Shown: positions 44,561 to 54,055, counted from the stretch's first letter. The stretch is 64,000 bases of DNA from an uncultured Dysosmobacter sp. (GCF_947631165.1 NZ_CANRKH010000003.1:1-64000), one strand, 5' to 3'. The notes: generated by a model not told the origin, from the sequence alone. Translations and numbers: made by a program.

Positions 44561-45553
44561 TCACTTCAGCGCTGCGGCGACTTTGCGCAGCAGCTCCTCG
44601 GTGGGTGCCTTGCGGTCAATGGCAGAAACGTCCGCGATCAGGCGCAGCAGGGATACCTGCTCCTCCTCCGCCACCTTTTTGAACATGGGCAGCGTATTGG
44701 AGTGGCAGCCTGCCAGGCCCAGCATCAGATCGGTGGGATTCACCGCCACATGATAGTTATAGGCCTCCATAGCGGGGATCAGCTCATTGTCCAGATAGGC
44801 CAGCAGCTGATAGAGGTCCACTTCCGGCAGGTAGCCTTCTCTTTTCAGCGTAGCCGCGGCAAGTTCCGTGGAGCAATTACCGGCACTGCGCGCCATACCC
44901 AGCAAACCACAGTCGATCTCGTCGGCGCCGGCCGCCACCGCGGCCAGGGCGTTGGCCTGGGACAGGCCCAGGTTGCTGTGGCCGTGGAAGCCCACAGGGA
45001 TGGAAACGGCGTTTTTCAGTGCGGTGACATAGGCGGTGGTATCCGCAGGGAACATGGTTCCGGCGGAGTCCATGATGGTGATCTTATCCACACCGGCGTC
45101 CTCCAGCATTTTTGCCTCGGAGGCCAGTTCTTCAGGCGTGGGGACATATGCCTTCATGAGAGAATACCGGCAGACCAGGCCGGCCTTCTTCACCATTTTG
45201 ATCGTCTCTACTGCGCCTGCGCCATCACCGGCGTTGGAACCGACGCGCAGGAAATTCAGGCCCTGATCGGCGGCCATTTTGATGTTATCCTCCCTGGCGC
45301 ATTTGGCCAGCTGGAACATGCCGATGCGGCCCTGGGGCAGGTATGGCTGCAAAAGCCGGAGATACTCCTCGTCGCTGCAGGCATTGGTTGCCCCCAGTTG
45401 GTCATAAGCGCCCAGGCCCTTGCAGTTGCCCAGCTCAATATCCTGGATGCCCGCAGCCAGCAGGCCCTTGACGATGCTGACCGTCAGCTCAGCATTGAAT
45501 CCGTGGCCGACCACATTGCCGCCGTCGCGGAGCGTATTATCAAACAGATTCAT
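44561..45553 (-). CDS. HMGL-family aldolase, 4-hydroxy-2-oxovalerate-aldolase-like
   Basis: A 330-residue DRE-TIM barrel protein. DNTLRDGG carries the catalytic Arg and metal Asp, and VGFHGHSNLG the two metal His. The chain is the length of DmpG/MhpE aldolases and has a C-terminal helical part. These cleave 4-hydroxy-2-keto acids to pyruvate and an aldehyde. No acylating aldehyde dehydrogenase (DmpF) lies beside it, which is unusual for a true DmpG. It is the last gene of the minus-strand run from YfcC. Confidence 0.85.
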   Translation of the reverse strand: MNLFDNTLRDGGNVVGHGFNAELTVSIVKGLLAAGIQDIELGNCKGLGAYDQLGATNACSDEEYLRLLQPYLPQGRIGMFQLAKCAREDNIKMAADQGLNFLRVGSNAGDGAGAVETIKMVKKAGLVCRYSLMKAYVPTPEELASEAKMLEDAGVDKITIMDSAGTMFPADTTAYVTALKNAVSIPVGFHGHSNLGLSQANALAAVAAGADEIDCGLLGMARSAGNCSTELAAATLKREGYLPEVDLYQLLAYLDNELIPAMEAYNYHVAVNPTDLMLGLAGCHSNTLPMFKKVAEEEQVSLLRLIADVSAIDRKAPTEELLRKVAAALK

Positions 45554-45576
45554 GCATGTCCCTCTTCACTTAAAAA

Positions 45577-46833
45577 TTATTCTTTCAATAGGTCCCAGAT
45601 GTTTCCATCATAACTTTTGAACCCAGTAATTGGCCCCTGGTGAGAAAGGAACGCCAACGAATATCCCACATGGGCTGCTATGCCTGTTTTGAACTGAGCT
45701 TCATCCACATCGAACTTTGCTGTGTGATGTCCTGATCCACTTCCTAAGGCAGGGTTCTTTATTCCCAGATTCAAATACATTCCCGGCCAAAAATTCATCA
45801 CATAAGAAAAGGTTTCCGATCCGAATTTCAACGGCCCAGAGACAACATTCTCAGCACCGAACAGGTCTGTCAATACATTTTGGGCAATGTGAAAACAGTC
45901 ACTATTATTGATCAGCGGCACAGCAATGCACTCAAACTGATTGTATGTCACCTGACAGTCAAATGCGGCGGCAATATTGTCGATCATGCGGCGCATCATA
46001 GAAGAGAAGGGCCGATAGGCGTTTTCCAGATCAAAGTACCGGACCGTCCCGCCAAAGGTCAACGTATCCCCAATTATATTAGATCGTTGAGCGGTGGATA
46101 TTTTACAAGTGGAAAAGGTGATCGCGAGGTTAGGGTCTACTGCCCGCATCCGAATCGTGTTCAGCGCAGATTGTATGGTATTGAAACAATCAATCGGATT
46201 ATTTGCCCAATCAGGGCGAGACCCATGCCCCCCCTTTCCAATCAGTGTAATATCATACATCAAGCCGCCAGCCATCAGGATACCATCTCGAATGGCAAAT
46301 TTTCCAGTTGGAATATCGCTATTGAGATGCATGCCCCATACACCGTCAATTTCCCACCGATTCTTTTGCAGGTAATCAATCAAATAACGGAGATTTCTAC
46401 CGCCTTCCTCGCCCCGCTCAAACATCAGTATCACTCGTCCTGAAAAATCCCGGTTTGTAGCCAATATTTTTCCCGCACAGACCAGCATGGCCGCGTGACA
46501 ATCGTGACCGCAAACATGGCCTACACCATCTATTTTGCTGACGCAAACCTTTTCCCTCAACAGATTACATGTATCCTCCTGCACCGGCAGAGCATCCACG
46601 TCCGCGCGGAGCAATACGGTTTTTCCTGGCGCTTTGCCCTGAATGACTGCCAGGACACCACCGTCTTCCACCTCAATAGGTTCTATGCCAACGCTTCGCA
46701 GTTCTTGACAAATGCGGGATATTGTCCGGTCCTCCTGCCCAGACAGCTCTGGATACTCGTGAAATTCTCGACGCAGCGCGATGCACTCTGCCTCCATAGC
46801 CTGTGCCGCCGCTAAAATCTCTTCTCTTGTCAT
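45577..46833 (-). CDS. M20 family amidohydrolase (second)
   Basis: A ~418-residue M20D metallohydrolase: ADVDALP, GHVCGHDCHAAML and RGEEGG hold the dimetal site and catalytic Glu, and a lid domain spans about 180-295. ATG 46833 has AAGGAG 12 bases upstream; TTG 46860 in frame overlaps the YfcC stop. These hydrolases act on N-acyl amino acids, IAA-amino acid-type conjugates or acetylated precursors. YfcC-type carriers upstream are linked with amino-acid or amide uptake, so the pair may import and deacylate one compound. Confidence 0.85.
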   Translation of the reverse strand: MTREEILAAAQAMEAECIALRREFHEYPELSGQEDRTISRICQELRSVGIEPIEVEDGGVLAVIQGKAPGKTVLLRADVDALPVQEDTCNLLREKVCVSKIDGVGHVCGHDCHAAMLVCAGKILATNRDFSGRVILMFERGEEGGRNLRYLIDYLQKNRWEIDGVWGMHLNSDIPTGKFAIRDGILMAGGLMYDITLIGKGGHGSRPDWANNPIDCFNTIQSALNTIRMRAVDPNLAITFSTCKISTAQRSNIIGDTLTFGGTVRYFDLENAYRPFSSMMRRMIDNIAAAFDCQVTYNQFECIAVPLINNSDCFHIAQNVLTDLFGAENVVSGPLKFGSETFSYVMNFWPGMYLNLGIKNPALGSGSGHHTAKFDVDEAQFKTGIAAHVGYSLAFLSHQGPITGFKSYDGNIWDLLKE

Positions 46834-46860
46834 AATAGGCACATTCTCCTTCAGGCTCAA

Positions 46861-48264
46861 TTAAAATGGGCCGTAATTTATGGCCTGCGCGATAAACAGC
46901 AATACCATCGCAATCAGATTCCAAATTATGAACAGTCTCCAAAAATACTTAAACCACTTTCCATAAGAAATGTTGGTAGCGCCAATAAATCCCATCAATG
47001 GTGCAGAATGCGGCAAAATCCAGTTGGAAAATCCATCGCCAAAATTAAATGCCAGTACTGCGGTCTGGCGTGTCAAACCAACCAGATCCGCCACAGGGAT
47101 AAAGACAGGCATAACAGCTGCCGCCTGACCACTGCCAGAGACAATAAATATATTTACAATGGTATTAGCAATCAGCAATGCAGGTCCCCGAAGCAAGGAG
47201 GGAAGGCTGTTGAGCATTAAAGCACATCCATAGATGACCGTGTCCAGCACATGCGCCTCATCTAGGATCATTCCTATGGCCCGGGAGAGGCCCAGCACAA
47301 GAACAGCAGCCAGCATACCCTTAGCGCCCTTAATAAAAACACGCACTGTCTCATTAGGATTCAGTCCACCCACGATAGCCAAAATGACTGTCAGATACAG
47401 ATAGACCTGCATATGGACCCGGTTCCCCCAGCCCAACTCCAAACTGCCGTAAATAATCAAACATAAGCCCAAAATAAAAATGATCAGAATGCTGATTTGA
47501 CGGGGACTAATTTTATCACTGTAATTGTTCTGGACCTCCGCATTTTTTTCCTCCTGCTCCAGCTCATAAACCAGACTCTTGGAAGGGTCTTCCCGTATCT
47601 TTCTAGCATATCTTACAATAAACAGTGCCGTAATGATCCACAGCACTAACAGGCAAATTACTCTATACCCTAGGCCGGAGTACAACGGAAGCTCTGCGAT
47701 CTCTTGAGCCACACCGGTAGTAAAAGGTGTGATAGGCCCAGCGGCACAACCAACAGCGCCTCCCAGCAACACTAAAGACACGCCTACTAGAGCATCGTAT
47801 CCCATGGCCCGGGCAATCATCACAAAGATAGGTGCAAAACCAATGAATGACACCACTCCACCAGCAGGTGCGGCAATAATTGCAAATACCAGTGTGAAGA
47901 TCAGGACAAACGCCATATCTCGAACTTTCCACTTAGTCATTCTTGAAATAATCGCTTGGAGAACACCTGTGTGCATAACAATTTCATAGCAACCACCAAT
48001 AGTCAGCAAAAAGAAAATCATTTCAGCCTGGGCGATCGTTGCATTTACGATAAATCTAGGAATGCTAAGCAGACTGATTTTAGAGCTTTCAATAAATTTG
48101 AAAGAGTCCGGGTCCACAATTTGGCGACCAGTTGCACTTTCGATTCGGGCATATTCACCGGCCGGAATAAACCAAGTAATAATCACACAGAGAACAATCA
48201 CCCCAAGTACAATCAGCATGCCATCTGGAAATTGCATTTTTTTAGTAAGATTTGACCGTTTCAT
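46861..48264 (-). CDS. YfcC family membrane transporter
   Basis: A 467-residue protein with about 12 helices, an N-terminal FPDGMLIVLGVIVLCVIITWFIPAGEYAR typical of YfcC and related DcuC/AbgT-like carriers, and SGSGQAAAVMPVFIPVADLVGLTRQ in the second half. A charged central loop (SLVYELEQEEKNAEVQNNYSDK) separates the two bundles. GGGAG lies eight bases before the ATG. Substrate unknown. Confidence 0.85.
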   Translation of the reverse strand: MKRSNLTKKMQFPDGMLIVLGVIVLCVIITWFIPAGEYARIESATGRQIVDPDSFKFIESSKISLLSIPRFIVNATIAQAEMIFFLLTIGGCYEIVMHTGVLQAIISRMTKWKVRDMAFVLIFTLVFAIIAAPAGGVVSFIGFAPIFVMIARAMGYDALVGVSLVLLGGAVGCAAGPITPFTTGVAQEIAELPLYSGLGYRVICLLVLWIITALFIVRYARKIREDPSKSLVYELEQEEKNAEVQNNYSDKISPRQISILIIFILGLCLIIYGSLELGWGNRVHMQVYLYLTVILAIVGGLNPNETVRVFIKGAKGMLAAVLVLGLSRAIGMILDEAHVLDTVIYGCALMLNSLPSLLRGPALLIANTIVNIFIVSGSGQAAAVMPVFIPVADLVGLTRQTAVLAFNFGDGFSNWILPHSAPLMGFIGATNISYGKWFKYFWRLFIIWNLIAMVLLFIAQAINYGPF

Positions 48265-48361
48265 TTCGTTTTCTCCCTTTCCTTTCTTTTCCCGTATTTT
48301 TAATTTATGTCCAAAATGAGGCTCTATATTTTGAGGCGCTCATTATTATATGCCTTCTTTT

Positions 48362-49285
48362 TCAAAATGCGGGGTGGACCGGTTTTTTCCCAGCCAAAAC
48401 GTTCAACGTCTCCTCCACTACCTCAGCGCCGGCTTTCCGGAGGGCCTCCTCCGTATTGCCGCCAAGGTGGGGCGTGGCGATAAAATTCTTCAGGGACAGC
48501 AGCTTGTTTTCTGCCGTGGGCGGCTCATGGATAAACGTGTCGCAGGCGGCGGCCTTCAGCTTGCCGGACACCAGTGCGTCATACAGATCATCCTCGTTGA
48601 TGACCGCCCCACGAGCCGCGTTGACAAACACCGCTCCTGGCTTAAAGTGGTCGAACAGCTCTCCGGAAATCATATTCTCCGTAGACTTCACCAGGGGCAC
48701 ATTGATGTTTACCATATCGGACTGCTCCAGCAGTGCCTCCAGGGTCTCCACCTTTTCAAAGCCCCGCTTGGCCGCTTCCTCGGCGGAGATGAAGGGGTCA
48801 TAGCCCAGGACTCTGACGCCAAAACCGGCGCTCATGATGTGGGCGATGCGCTGGGCGATGTTGCCCATGCCGATCTGACCGAAGGTCTTTCCCATGATCT
48901 CTGTGCCCAGGAAATTTCTGGGCGCGATGGTAGTAAACTCGCTGTTCCGGCACATAACGTCAGCCTCACAGATGCGGCGCTGCATCGCCAGGAACAGGCC
49001 TGCCGTCATTTCCGCCACGGAATCCGCATTTGCGGTGGGCGTATAGATCACCTGGATGCCCCGTTCCTTCGCAGCCTTGATATCAATGGTATTGCAGCCG
49101 ACGCCGTGCTTTGCAATGACCTTGAGCTTCTTGGCTTTGTCCATCATCTCAGCTGTGACAGGGATATTCCGCAGTATGATGGCGTCAATTTCCTCAATGT
49201 GATCAAAGCTGTCTACTACATTCGCGTGTTTCCGCAGTTTTTTTTCTGCTTCAGGATAAATATACTCGCTGAGATATACTGTCAT
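48362..49285 (-). CDS. D-isomer-specific 2-hydroxyacid dehydrogenase, phosphoglycerate-dehydrogenase-like
   Basis: A 307-residue dehydrogenase: IGMGNIAQRIA (Rossmann), the catalytic Arg in NAARGAVI, Glu in FIHEPP and His in TPHLGG. No ACT domain, so it is not the regulated SerA. ATG 49285 has GGAAGG upstream; the longer frame to 49531 crosses a terminator and operator. Together with the aldolase, M20 enzyme and carrier it may reduce or oxidise a 2-keto/2-hydroxy acid. Expression probably is controlled by the RpiR gene next to it. Confidence 0.87.
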   Translation of the reverse strand: MTVYLSEYIYPEAEKKLRKHANVVDSFDHIEEIDAIILRNIPVTAEMMDKAKKLKVIAKHGVGCNTIDIKAAKERGIQVIYTPTANADSVAEMTAGLFLAMQRRICEADVMCRNSEFTTIAPRNFLGTEIMGKTFGQIGMGNIAQRIAHIMSAGFGVRVLGYDPFISAEEAAKRGFEKVETLEALLEQSDMVNINVPLVKSTENMISGELFDHFKPGAVFVNAARGAVINEDDLYDALVSGKLKAAACDTFIHEPPTAENKLLSLKNFIATPHLGGNTEEALRKAGAEVVEETLNVLAGKKPVHPAF

Positions 49286-49403
49286 GGCTGTTCCTTCCCT
49301 CGTTCTCACGGAATGCGGACAGCGGCCAACTGTTCGAAGCGTATACTTCATGATCCGCCCGCATGTCGTAAGCTTTACAAAAATAATACTACGTCGTAAA
49401 TAC

Positions 49404-49419
49404 ACTGTCAATTGACAGT
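49404..49419. promoter_or_regulatory. 16-bp perfect palindrome in the dehydrogenase promoter
   Basis: ACTGTCAATTGACAGT is fully self-complementary. It is flanked by an inverted pair related to AATAAT..GTCGTA (about 49382-49399 and 49427-49443), giving a nested operator-like arrangement upstream of the dehydrogenase. Confidence 0.6.
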
Positions 49420-49447
49420 TTGAAATAAATACGACATTATTTTTGGT

Positions 49448-49496
49448 AATATTGCAAAAAGAGACAGGCCTTTTGCCTGTCTCTTTTTGCAATATT
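49448..49496 (-). terminator. 22-bp perfect hairpin, terminator of the RpiR gene
   Basis: The arms 49448-49469 and 49475-49496 are exact reverse complements around a 5-nt loop and include runs of A and T beside the GC part. Confidence 0.85.
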
Positions 49497-49506
49497 GTTA
49501 ATCCTC

Positions 49507-50364
49507 TCACAATCGGAGATCCTCTGTCCACTTATCCCGCTCGCTGGCCTTTTCATGATATTCATCACTTCTTATCTGAGACAATTTCGTAATCAGATAC
49601 TCCGAGATCAGATTTAGGGCAGCGGTAGAATTGAAAAAGCTCATGTGTTTTGTCTCCGCAAGCAGCATGACATCCGCTAAATCCGCTATAGGAGACAATA
49701 CACTGTTTGTAATGAGGCAGATCTTGGCGCCCCGTTTCCGCGCCAACCGTATCAGCCGCAAGTCGCTTTTATAATAGCGGCTGAGAGAGAAAAGCAGCAT
49801 ACAATCCTCAGGGCCGATATCCTGCAGCGTCCCGATACCGCCGGGGCCTTCATCGGAAATGGAGATCACATGCTCCAGCAAAAACCGCATCAGCCATGCG
49901 CACTGGCTGGCAACGCCCAGGCAGCCGCGAAAACCGACAACATAGCGGTGCTTTGCCTCCAGCAGCATAGAAACCGCATGATCAAATCGCTCGTCACTGT
50001 TTTGTTGGAAGGTACGCTCCAGATTGAACCGTAGGAGCCGCAAATAATCGGCTTTTGAACTGCTGCTGGCAAACTGTGCTCTGTTTGCATCGAACCGCTC
50101 TGTCAGTGAAAGTGTGCCGATCCCTCCAGTCGCCTGCATTGCTAGGCTATTATAGATGTCGTTCTTTAGATCCGTAAAGCCATCATATCCGATCGCCCTT
50201 GCAAATCGTGTAATAGATGCGTCGCTGACCCCTATTTCCTTTGCGACCTCCATGGAAGAACTGATACCTACTTTCTCCGGATAACGGGCGAAGTAGTCCG
50301 CAATTTTCAGCTGTGCTTTTGTCAGCGCTGCGTGTTTCACGCGCTCCGCAATTACATTTTCCAT
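49507..50364 (-). CDS. RpiR/MurR family transcriptional regulator (second)
   Basis: A 285-residue regulator: N-terminal HTH6 (ISSSMEVAKEIGVSDASITRFARAIGYDGFTDLK) and C-terminal SIS domain (about 120-255; YVVGFRGCLGVASQ and LLFSLSRYYKSD in place of the common SxSGxT). The altered SIS loop, with Arg-Tyr-Tyr after the Ser, suggests a ligand other than a simple phosphosugar. GGAGG precedes the ATG. It is upstream of the dehydrogenase on the same strand and probably represses or activates the 44.5-49.3 kb genes. Confidence 0.88.
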   Translation of the reverse strand: MENVIAERVKHAALTKAQLKIADYFARYPEKVGISSSMEVAKEIGVSDASITRFARAIGYDGFTDLKNDIYNSLAMQATGGIGTLSLTERFDANRAQFASSSSKADYLRLLRFNLERTFQQNSDERFDHAVSMLLEAKHRYVVGFRGCLGVASQCAWLMRFLLEHVISISDEGPGGIGTLQDIGPEDCMLLFSLSRYYKSDLRLIRLARKRGAKICLITNSVLSPIADLADVMLLAETKHMSFFNSTAALNLISEYLITKLSQIRSDEYHEKASERDKWTEDLRL

Positions 50365-50463
50365 GAGGGACCTCCGCTTTTTGTGATGTCTTTATTGTAG
50401 CACACAGCATGTCGCGCGTCTATAGCCGGCACAGTTGAAAAGACACTAAAAGAATCTTTTCCA

Positions 50464-50571
50464 TGCAATGCTGCAATGGCAGCATTGCATGGCCGCATAT
50501 GCGGTCCTCTGTGCCTGACTTCATGGGAAACGCATATGCGCTTTGCGCATCGACGGACCAGCGGTCCGTCG
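50464..50571. repeat. Cluster of three hairpin-forming palindromes
   Basis: ATGCAATGCTGC/GCAGCATTGCAT (50464-50491), CCGCATATGCGG (50493-50504) and CGACGGACC/GGTCCGTCG (50551-50571) follow each other in a gene-free stretch upstream of the RpiR gene and downstream of the NapH-like gene. Confidence 0.7.
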
Positions 50572-50647
50572 GTTGAAAAGGAGTACTTTCTTCTTTTCAC
50601 CCGCGTTGACTGTATCATTTTATTGTCGTACGCACTTCAATTTGCCG

Positions 50648-51547
50648 TCATTCTTCATGTTCGCAGACCTTCGCGCCTTGGTTCTTTTGAGCGCTCTTTT
50701 GAAAACATCCGGAGGTGATTGCTCCGGTCGGGCATACTTTCTTGCACTGACCGCAACGGATACACTCGGGATGGTTCGCGTTTTGGACCGGGTCCACCTG
50801 CATCTTGCACGTCCGGGCGCAGGCTCCGCAGCGGGTGCATTTGCTCTCGTCGGCCCGGTAGCGAAATACAGAAATGGGATTGAATACGGAATAGATAGCC
50901 CCCAGGGGACAGATGTATTTGCAGAAGGGACGGTAGATAATGACGGACAGAAGGATCGTGACAATGAGCAGCACGTTCTTCCAGGCATACAGCCAGCCCA
51001 GGGCGCTGTGCATGGATCTGTTCAGCAGGACCAGCGGGATACCGCCTTCCAGCGCGCCCACCGGACACAGCAGCTTGCAGAAATAGGGCGCCCCCTGCCC
51101 CATGACGTCCACCAGGAACATGGGGAGCAGGATCACAAAGAGCAGAAGGATAAAGTATTTCAATTTCCTCAGCAGCTTGTCTCCGCGGAAGGTCTTCATC
51201 TTCTTTGGAAAGGGGATCTTGTGCAGGAGGTCCTGGATCAGGCCGAAGGGACACAGCCAGCCGCAGACGAACCGGCCCATCAGCGCCCCGACAAAGACCA
51301 GGAATCCGGCCACATAGAAGGCGAATTTGAAATTCCAGCTCCCGATGACCGCCTGAAGGGAGCCGATGGGACAGGAGCCAAGCGCACCGGGACAGGAGTA
51401 ACAGTTCATCCCTGGTACACAGAGATTTTTCAATTTGCCCCTGTAAATCTTTCCCCGTGGAAAGCCGGCCAGATAGCTGTTGGTCAGCAGCGCCCAGAGA
51501 GCCTGAATCCCATGACGGGGCCATTCACTTGTTTTCCTCCTAGCCAA
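50648..51547 (-). CDS. NapH-like 4Fe-4S membrane ferredoxin protein
   Basis: A 299-residue membrane protein with four or five helices. Cys motifs lie in [29 protein letters not shown] and KYICPLG, and two bacterial ferredoxin clusters end the chain ([11 protein letters not shown] and [12 protein letters not shown]). It probably carries electrons across or along the membrane. The best start is TTG 51547 with GGAG ten bases upstream, inside the end of the CD1871A-type gene. Third gene of the TlpA/CXXC/ferredoxin operon, a set seen in many Clostridia. Confidence 0.83.
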   Translation of the reverse strand: MARRKTSEWPRHGIQALWALLTNSYLAGFPRGKIYRGKLKNLCVPGMNCYSCPGALGSCPIGSLQAVIGSWNFKFAFYVAGFLVFVGALMGRFVCGWLCPFGLIQDLLHKIPFPKKMKTFRGDKLLRKLKYFILLLFVILLPMFLVDVMGQGAPYFCKLLCPVGALEGGIPLVLLNRSMHSALGWLYAWKNVLLIVTILLSVIIYRPFCKYICPLGAIYSVFNPISVFRYRADESKCTRCGACARTCKMQVDPVQNANHPECIRCGQCKKVCPTGAITSGCFQKSAQKNQGAKVCEHEE

Positions 51548-51689
51548 TTCCGATACACTCCAAGCAAATATTGACGGCTTTCATGAAAACCACTGCCAGT
51601 TCCCCGCGCCAGACGCCATAGGCCATCATCGCCAGACCCAGAGCGGCAGCCGCCGCTCCAGTCCAGCGGGAAGAGAGCAGCCGCCTCAT
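51540..51689 (-). CDS. CD1871A family CXXC small membrane protein
   Basis: A 49-residue gene: one helix (about 10-30), the family motif AYGVWRGE, and the C-terminal CLECIG (CXXC), matching the short CD1871A proteins. The ATG overlaps the tlpA-like stop (ATGA) and the end overlaps the NapH-like start, so three genes are translationally coupled. Probably a membrane thiol carrier between TlpA and the ferredoxin. Confidence 0.8.
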   Translation of the reverse strand: MRRLLSSRWTGAAAAALGLAMMAYGVWRGELAVVFMKAVNICLECIGIG

Positions 51690-52321
51690 GACGCGTCACC
51701 GTTCAGCGCGGCCAGCTCCTGTTCCACGATCCCCAACCAGTCCTCCAGATCGCTGCTGCCGACATAGGTCCCGCCTACCACATTGCCGTCCCTGTCCACA
51801 AAGAAGGTCTCCGGGATCGCCTCGATCCCGGTCAGACGGCCGTTCAGGTAGGTGTCGTCCGGTAGCAGGACAGGGTAGGTGACGCCGGTCTGTTCCACAA
51901 GCTCCTGCGCCCGTTCCAGATCCTCCTGGACGATCTCGCCCTTCTCATTGCGCACATCCAAAACAAAGCCTGCCACATTCACTCCCTGTTCCTTCATCTG
52001 CTGGTACAGCTTCTCCAACTCCGGCATCTCGGCGACACAGGGCGTGCACCAGGTGGCGAAGAGATTGACCAGCGTCAGGTCATAATCCTTGAACATGTCT
52101 TGGGTATACGCATTCCCATTGACATCCTGGGTCGTGAACTCTCCCAGAGAAGGCCCCACGAACTCGCTTTGCAGGTCTCTGACGGTTTCATCCGGAAGCT
52201 GCTGGTCCGTGTTGGTTTCATCGGAGGCCGGGGTCTCCGGCTGCGTGGAGGAACACGCAGTCAGGATGGCGGCGCACATTACGGCCGCCAGCAGGGCTGC
52301 AAGCCATTTTTTGTAGTTCAT
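51686..52321 (-). CDS. TlpA/ResA-type thioredoxin lipoprotein
   Basis: A 211-residue lipoprotein (lipobox LTAC, Cys23) with an acidic Gln/Thr linker, then a thioredoxin domain with redox motif WCTPC near 98-102 and the cis-Pro in AIPETFF. It acts outside the membrane as a thiol:disulfide oxidoreductase. ATG 52321 has AAAGGAG upstream. First gene of an operon with CD1871A and NapH-like proteins. Confidence 0.9.
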   Translation of the reverse strand: MNYKKWLAALLAAVMCAAILTACSSTQPETPASDETNTDQQLPDETVRDLQSEFVGPSLGEFTTQDVNGNAYTQDMFKDYDLTLVNLFATWCTPCVAEMPELEKLYQQMKEQGVNVAGFVLDVRNEKGEIVQEDLERAQELVEQTGVTYPVLLPDDTYLNGRLTGIEAIPETFFVDRDGNVVGGTYVGSSDLEDWLGIVEQELAALNGDAS

Positions 52322-52423
52322 GATAAATGCTCCTTTGCGATTTGATGCGGACAGCTTATCTGGGTTAAAATCCCTGCCAAGAGGATCTATCTTTTTTGTT
52401 AACAGAGATTTTATCATGATCAT

Positions 52424-52775
52424 GATAGATTGGCAATGGCAGATAATAGGGGAAAGCGGCAGGCCAGACGCGTTTACTGGTAGTCGAGGACAAGGCGGGC
52501 TGCTGAGCCCCGGGATAGCGGAAAGTCACATGGTCGAATTCCACCTGAGTGCTTTGGGGCTTTCGGGGTTTAGCCCCGGGACCAGGAGCCAAAAGCCGCC
52601 GTTGATGCAGATGAAGAAGCCGGCGTTTTGCCGCCCATCATGGACATCATGCAAACCAGCGTCAGTCAAAACAAAGAGCAGGGCAGCGCTTCGCCGTCAG
52701 CAGCCGCCCCCACAGGGGCATACAGAGGGTCTTCTGAACGGTATTTTCCCGTATCTCGGACATCATTCTTCCCCC
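52424..52775 (-). pseudogene. Decayed ABC exporter (membrane-ATPase fusion) fragments
   Basis: On the minus strand VEFDHVTFRYPGAQQPALS (about 52490-52545) is the start of an exporter-type ATPase domain, but it ends at once without Walker A and no membrane domain is intact upstream. Another frame (52680-52760) has SEIRENTVQKTLCMPL-type sequence. The region holds no intact gene. Confidence 0.5.
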
Positions 52776-53657
52776 CTACCACGTTTTGACAAACGCCAGC
52801 GTCTTTTCCAGGGAATCCATCCTGGCTTTTCGGCCCGGTTCCCGGTTCTTTCCCCGATCGCCCCGGAAAAACTTCGCTGCCCGCAGCTCCATGGGGACGA
52901 ACAGATGGCTGCCGCAGTCGTAGCACAGATGCTGATAGGGGTAGGCAAAACCATGCGCCTGCAGCCGCTCCATGATCTTCTCCGCCGCAGGTCCCGAGGG
53001 CCACATGGTATCCTGCTTGGAAGAGATCAGCAAAATAGGACCAGTGATGTTTTCCACTTTGATCGCTGCCTCCGGGGCGGGATGCTCCACCACGGGGAGA
53101 TACAGGTCGAACATGGTCACCTCCCGGGCCTTGAGGCTCTTCCAGATGATTCGGCCATAGGGGGTCTTTTCGAGTCCAAAGGGCGTATAGGGCAGCTCCC
53201 GGCCATGGAAGCTCCACGAGCTTCCCGTCAGAAGAACGACGCCCTTTTTCATCTCAAAGCCCTGGCACACGGTGCTCATGGGAGCCACCGCCGTCACGGC
53301 GTTGACCAGTCCCGGCAGGAGGCTTCCAGCGGTGAGGGCCAGCTCCGCCCCCTTGGAGATGCCCCACAATCCCACCTTCTCACAGCCCATCTCATGGAGC
53401 CGCTTCGCCGCCGCTTCCAGGGTATCGACAGGGACATGGAAAAACCGGTCCGGCAATCCCTCCTCCATCACATAGGCCAGAGCCAGCGTGGTCAGCCCGC
53501 AGGTCTGGAAGATCCGGGCCAGCTGTTTCGCCAGCCCAAAATTCCCGTCGCTGCCTCCGAAGCAGATCAGCACTTTTCCCGGATAGTTGTCCTGCGCAGG
53601 GCGAAACAATTCCCCATGAAAGCCGTCGGTTTTCACGCGGAAGGCATCGTTTTCCAT
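52776..53657 (-). CDS. Alpha/beta hydrolase with BAAT/acyl-CoA-thioesterase C-terminal-type domain
   Basis: A 293-residue hydrolase. The nucleophile elbow reads GISKGAEL (Gly-x-Ser-x-Gly); the catalytic Asp is likely in SSKQDTMWPS and His in YDCGSHLFVP. The C-terminal Arg/Lys-rich tail is family-typical. ATG 53657 is preceded by a G-rich stretch; the open frame also begins at TTG 53681. Probably hydrolyses an acyl thioester or ester. No neighbours define its substrate. Confidence 0.8.
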   Translation of the reverse strand: MENDAFRVKTDGFHGELFRPAQDNYPGKVLICFGGSDGNFGLAKQLARIFQTCGLTTLALAYVMEEGLPDRFFHVPVDTLEAAAKRLHEMGCEKVGLWGISKGAELALTAGSLLPGLVNAVTAVAPMSTVCQGFEMKKGVVLLTGSSWSFHGRELPYTPFGLEKTPYGRIIWKSLKAREVTMFDLYLPVVEHPAPEAAIKVENITGPILLISSKQDTMWPSGPAAEKIMERLQAHGFAYPYQHLCYDCGSHLFVPMELRAAKFFRGDRGKNREPGRKARMDSLEKTLAFVKTW

Positions 53658-53768
53658 ATGAATTTTCCCCCCCTGTTTCAAATGCAGGCTCCCAGGTATT
53701 TCCTCTGATGCAGTCGCCCGCCCCAGCCCGGAACGCCGCTCACATCAGCCGGGGCATGACGCCCCGCT

Positions 53769-54032
53769 TCATTTTGCCTGCCTTCCAAATCCAAGCAGCC
53801 CCTTTTTCTCAGAAAGCCCGCTCCTCACGTCCAGCACATGGTAGCCCGTGGCGTCGATGGCAGCCCGGAGGGCCGCTTCATCAATGGCCGCCTCGCTGAT
53901 GATGACGGTCTCCCCCTTCTTATGGGAAGAGGTCACTTTTTTCACTGGAAACGCTCGCCGCACCGCATCGTTGACGTGGCTTTCGCACATCCCGCAGGCC
54001 ATGCCTTCAATTTTCATCGTGATCTGAATCAT
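53769..54032 (-). CDS. Heavy-metal-associated (HMA/CopZ-like) domain protein
   Basis: An 87-residue protein with GMACGMCESHV (metal-binding CxxC) near residue 13 and the beta-alpha-beta fold of HMA chaperones, then a Lys/Arg tail (SEKKGLLGFGRQAK). ATG 54032 is eight bases after AAAGGAG. No P-type ATPase lies beside it, so this is a stand-alone chaperone or sensor. Confidence 0.85.
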   Translation of the reverse strand: MIQITMKIEGMACGMCESHVNDAVRRAFPVKKVTSSHKKGETVIISEAAIDEAALRAAIDATGYHVLDVRSGLSEKKGLLGFGRQAK

Positions 54033-54055
54033 GCTTTCCACTCCTTTCGCCAGAG

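Noticed and set aside
50543-51574. 343-codon plus-strand frame over the NapH-like gene
   Set aside because: Antisense shadow of the ferredoxin gene; the minus strand shows the Cys clusters of a real protein and this frame has no recognisable motif.
52320-53708. 462-codon plus-strand frame over the BAAT-type hydrolase and ABC remnant
   Set aside because: Antisense to a clear hydrolase; composition and length are explained by its codon bias.
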